From Branchiostoma floridae (lineage: Eukaryota; Chordata; Leptocardii; Amphioxiformes; Branchiostomatidae), in contig NC_049997.1 of the NCBI RefSeq assembly GCF_000003815.2, forward strand, positions 8,796,431 to 8,860,430: a DNA stretch of 64,000 nt. The letters run 5' to 3'. Position numbers and translations under genes: made by a program. The notes beneath the pieces were generated by a model. It did no database searches, had not been told where the DNA came from, and saw only the letters and a program-made list of their open reading frames with translations. Position 1 is the first letter of the stretch; each line of letters opens with the position of its first letter. This document shows positions 60,922 through 64,000 of the stretch, one piece after another.

Positions 60922-62470
60922 ATGGCGACTGAAAGTGAGCTTTACCCCCCTCCTCCTTACAATGTCGACCACCGAGAACAACCTCAAGGTTACGGGTTTC
61001 ATCCGTACTACACCCAACAGCCACCGTACAACCCACACCCACCGTACAACCAACAACCACAGTACAACCAACATCAACACCCAACAAACATGCACCCCTA
61101 CGGACAACAAACAACCACTGTCGAGATTTCGGTATCTTTAAATTTCTTGCAATACGTTTGACATTTTGCCAAAATACATACACATGGCGTTTATACATTG
61201 TAGCTGGCATTGATAGGGTGGGAGGGGGTACTGGAGTATTACACGTACCAATTTTCTCTTCTTTTTTTTTCCCCTCGAATTTGTAAGGTGCTGCCGAAGG
61301 ACTACTATGGCCTGTCCATTTTCACTCTCATCTGTTGCTGTCTGCCTGTCGGCGTCGCCGCTTTGATCTTTTCTTACGAGGTAAGGGCCGTTTCCATGGT
61401 AACGAGTGATTGTGATCCCACCCCTGCCACCATTTGGTAGTTTGGCAATGATCACATACAGCGCCAGTGCTTTGTCCTCAGCGAAGATATGGAAATAACT
61501 ACACTGATCTTAAACGTGACTTTGATTCTATATTCACCTCAAGATGATGCGATCTACTTGAGTGATTCCACAACGTCGTTTCCAGTGGGACTTGGGTTTT
61601 AGTCTGTTTTCCTGCGTATGTTCGTCCGTGTTGTGCATACGTCATGGTAAATGTAGGCTTCAGCGAAGGAGGTGTGGTCCTTAGAAACATAGGCGACATC
61701 CGATTACTTATAGCATATCTATTTATTTGCATCTGAAAGGCATAAAAAATGAAGCAATTAGAAAAGATGTGATTTTGATTTTTATCTGACCAATGTATCC
61801 TGTCACTGATAAAAAATGAGCTAATACTCGTCTATCACCACCTAGCTTAACAGCTGCAATCGGGTAAAATACACTTAAAAAAATGTATATATGAATTGGC
61901 CTTATAACATTATATACGTTCTGTTGTGTACATACATACATACAATGTACAAAAGATAATCTTCTGTAAAATCGCGATTTCAACGTTGGTCGGGTCTCTG
62001 GCCGAATCANNNNNNNNNNNNNNNNNNNNNNNNNNNNNNNNNNNNNNNNNNNNNNNNNNNNNNNNNNNNNNNNNNNNNNNNNNNNNNNNNNNNNNNNNNN
62101 NNNNNNNNNGTGATAGCGATTTTGCCGACGGGGCAATATCGCTATCACAGCAAACTCCCTTTCACAGCATACTCCCTTCCTGGGCATAATCCCTTTCCCG
62201 GCACAAGAGAACCCGACCAACGTTGAAAATCGCGAAACAACGCCCCCCCCCCCCCATAAAAACCAGCCCCGTTCGAAGACTGCAACGGAGTCTAAAGTTA
62301 AGTGATGTAACGTTAACGCTGTTTCTTAAATTTGTGCTTGTCAGGTACAGAGCGCGAACGCCATCGGAGACGTTCCCCGGGCCCTGAAGGCGTCCAACCG
62401 CGCCAAGATACTGAACTACGTGGCGCTCGTGCTGGGCGCTTTCTGCTGGATGCTGGTATCCAACCATTAA
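60922..62470 (+). CDS. CD225/dispanin family membrane protein 3, possibly truncated
   Basis: Exons 60922-61131, 61288-61380 and 62345-62470 give 142 aa with phase-0 introns as in genes 1 and 2. The N-terminus MATESELYPPPPYNVD has PPPY at 10-13, then QPPYN/PPYNQ/PQYNQ repeats. Exon 2 is 93 bp, 24 bp shorter than in the paralogs at its 5' side, and encodes YYGLSIFTLICCCLPVGVAA (CCC at 86-88). Exon 3 encodes ANAIGDVPRALKASNRAKIL, then NYVALVLGAFCWML, and stops after VSNH. TM2 is therefore only about 14 residues, against 20+ in the paralogs. The stop lies 4 codons after a possible donor CTG|GTATCC. A candidate further exon at 62953 (VENYVWEKQ...) is not hydrophobic. Intron 2 contains the assembly gap. 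Either a shortened protein, a decaying gene, or one with an unseen exon. Confidence 0.7.
61970..62294. mobile_element. MITE family D copy interrupted by the assembly gap
   Basis: Right end GTTCGAAGACTGCAACGGAG then TCTA matches the element at 59211-59421, as do GTGATAGCGATTTTGCC and ACGTTGAAAATCGCG. Left of the gap, AAAATCGCGATTTCAACGTT starts a copy of the same core in the opposite orientation. Left terminus not seen. Confidence 0.7.
62010..62109. other. Assembly gap (100 N)
   Basis: Exactly 100 undetermined bases, the usual placeholder for a gap of unknown size. It sits within inverted-repeat sequence in intron 2 of dispanin gene 3. Confidence 0.99.
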
Positions 62471-63870
62471 ATCTGACTCACATCAAAACAATCGAGGAAG
62501 TTTATAAGTCCCAGAACTTTCGTGGTGAACCTCATTGGACATACATAGAAGAAAAGAGCTAAATGAGTAATGTTAAGGTAGTATTGTTGACGTAGGTTTA
62601 AAAAGCTGCTGAAAAAGACTTCAAATTAGGGCTTACGCATCATGCATTGCCATAGACGATATATACATTTATTTCTTCTATAAAGTGATTGAAAGTGCCA
62701 TTAGCATCATTAAAAACACTATTGTAAACAACTACTGTCAGAACTATAATAGAAAACTACATTAAATGATTACAGTAAACAATTACAGTAAATAGAGTAA
62801 ACAATAACAGAACAAGCATAGTAAACAATTACAGTAAACAATTAAACAACTATAGAAAACTACTACAATAAAAATTACAGTAAACAGCTACAACTACATT
62901 TGTATTAGCTCATTATGAGGTGCCTACTTTGATTCATATATTCCTTCTCAGGTCGAGAACTACGTTTGGGAAAAACAGAGGAATTACAACATAGCAGGGA
63001 GGAGATACAAAACATAAAGAATAATCCTGTGGGGACTAAGGTGCAAAAGTTATCAGATATAGATTAAGGAAGTATGCATAAATCCCAAATGTATAATAAC
63101 CCTGGTATCCAAACATATTATAGCTGCTTATCTCTCTCTCTCTCCAAAATGGTTATTTTCGGAGAGGACGGGCAGATTCGACAACTATAAAAGGTATGGA
63201 TAATCTAGATTCTATCTGCCTTTGTGTCTATAACTGTCTTAAAAGAAGCTAGAAGTTGAATCTTACTTGATATTAGTATATATAAGTATCTGTAGATGTA
63301 GTAAATACCAGTCTGGGATGATATCAAACTTTTGAGAGCATAAATGTACAAAAAGTATTTTATTTATCATTCTTACTATCTTTGTTCTGTCTTCCTAAAG
63401 TAGATGTAGAAGAGATGAAGAAAAAACGCCTAAAACATTTCCTCCAACGAAGGCTTTATTGTTATGTTATAGTAAGGTATATTTACCTCATTTAACCTTG
63501 ATACATCTTCGGCCTGTTCCGTTTTTCAAGATTTCAAGGGTGGAGGGATTTTATTCAATTGATGAATCATCCCTTTCATGGTTACTAGCTGTCTCTCAAA
63601 GGAAGACGGTAGAAGATGGATACAAGGTAGTCCCGAGTCGTTTTTTAAGCTGTAGAGGCAGTGGTTAGTTCTCCACTGTGTCTATGGCACGGCATTGGAA
63701 GGCTGAGTCCATCCCTAAGCTTCCACTGTTCCTCAACCGAAGTCAAGTACTTATTTTACACCGGAATGTAGAAGGATAGGTGGCAATCCCAAGGACCCGG
63801 CATATAGCCAAGAATTCCAGGAATATCCAACATATCCCGTGACCTTAGTGGACCTCGTGTCTCCTACCTT
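62471..63870. other. No further gene recognised; ACAGTAAACAATT minisatellite
   Basis: At 62743-62895, ACAGTAAACAATT-type units recur irregularly. A plus-strand AATAAA at 62867-62872 could end dispanin gene 3. An acceptor-like TTCTCAG at 62952 opens a 21-codon frame of doubtful value. A short (TC)n lies at 63130-63144. Confidence 0.4.
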
Positions 63871-64000
63871 AAGGTGGTATCTCACTGCACTTGGGGCACC
63901 GGTGCGACACTGCGGGGTACGTTCACTGTGGCAATGCCGTGTTAATTTCGCGAATTTTGATAATCTAGATATTACTCTGTCTTCGTGTCTACCTTGTCCC
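63871..64000. mobile_element. MITE family A, cut by the window end
   Basis: AAGGTGGTATCTCACTGCAC, GGGGCACCGGTGCGACACTG and AATTTCGCGAATTTTGATAA match the left half of the copies at 45295 and 45939. Confidence 0.7.

Noticed and set aside
61723-62220. 165-codon minus-strand frame
   Set aside because: A third of it is the N gap and the rest is MITE sequence.

Overview
The window looks like nuclear DNA of an invertebrate deuterostome, most probably a cephalochordate (amphioxus, Branchiostoma). The basis is a chordate-type prokineticin-receptor-like GPCR, a cluster of CD225/dispanin genes with chordate-type exon structure, short GT-AG introns of about 0.6-4 kb, and a very high density of small non-autonomous DNA transposons, tRNA-derived SINEs and micro/minisatellites. 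The species call is inference; no search could be run. A run of 100 N at 62010-62109 marks a scaffold gap. I see no bacterial, organellar or viral genes.

Layout. 1-33 kb: gene-poor. It holds tRNA-SINEs of three families, a pogo-like element (7191-8104), a candidate promoter with an orphan non-coding first exon (12340-12559), several local tandem duplications, a hAT-like element nested in the 3' part of a non-LTR retrotransposon (16625-19092), a large (CA)n tract, a piggyBac-like element (26206-27177) and a retrotransposon 3' end (28831-29199). 33.0-41.5 kb: a four-exon, plus-strand GPCR of 469 aa, closest by eye to prokineticin receptors. 41.5-49.3 kb: no convincing gene, but clusters of MITEs and local duplications. 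49.4-62.5 kb: three CD225/dispanin genes in the order plus, minus, plus, each with a proline-rich N-terminus carrying a PPxY motif at residues 10-13, two phase-0 introns and a C-terminal two-helix CD225 domain. 62.5-64 kb: no gene recognised, then a MITE cut by the window edge.

Most unusual: the GPCR's third coding exon is preceded by a tandem array in which its splice acceptor plus first ~97 coding bases are repeated 13 times with a 125-bp period. Only the last copy continues into a full exon with a donor. The same gene has its exon-1 splice donor region repeated three times. Each array unit also holds a GTGAGC or GTAAGC exactly 51 nt after its acceptor, so units could in principle act as in-frame 17-residue cassettes in extracellular loop 2.

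The receptor would sit in the plasma membrane and signal to G proteins. The dispanin-like proteins would be small membrane proteins with cytosolic PPxY tails able to recruit WW-domain (Nedd4-type) ligases. Nothing in the sequence links the two gene groups functionally. Exon boundaries are hand-called from splice consensus, frame and family homology; repeat borders are by eye.
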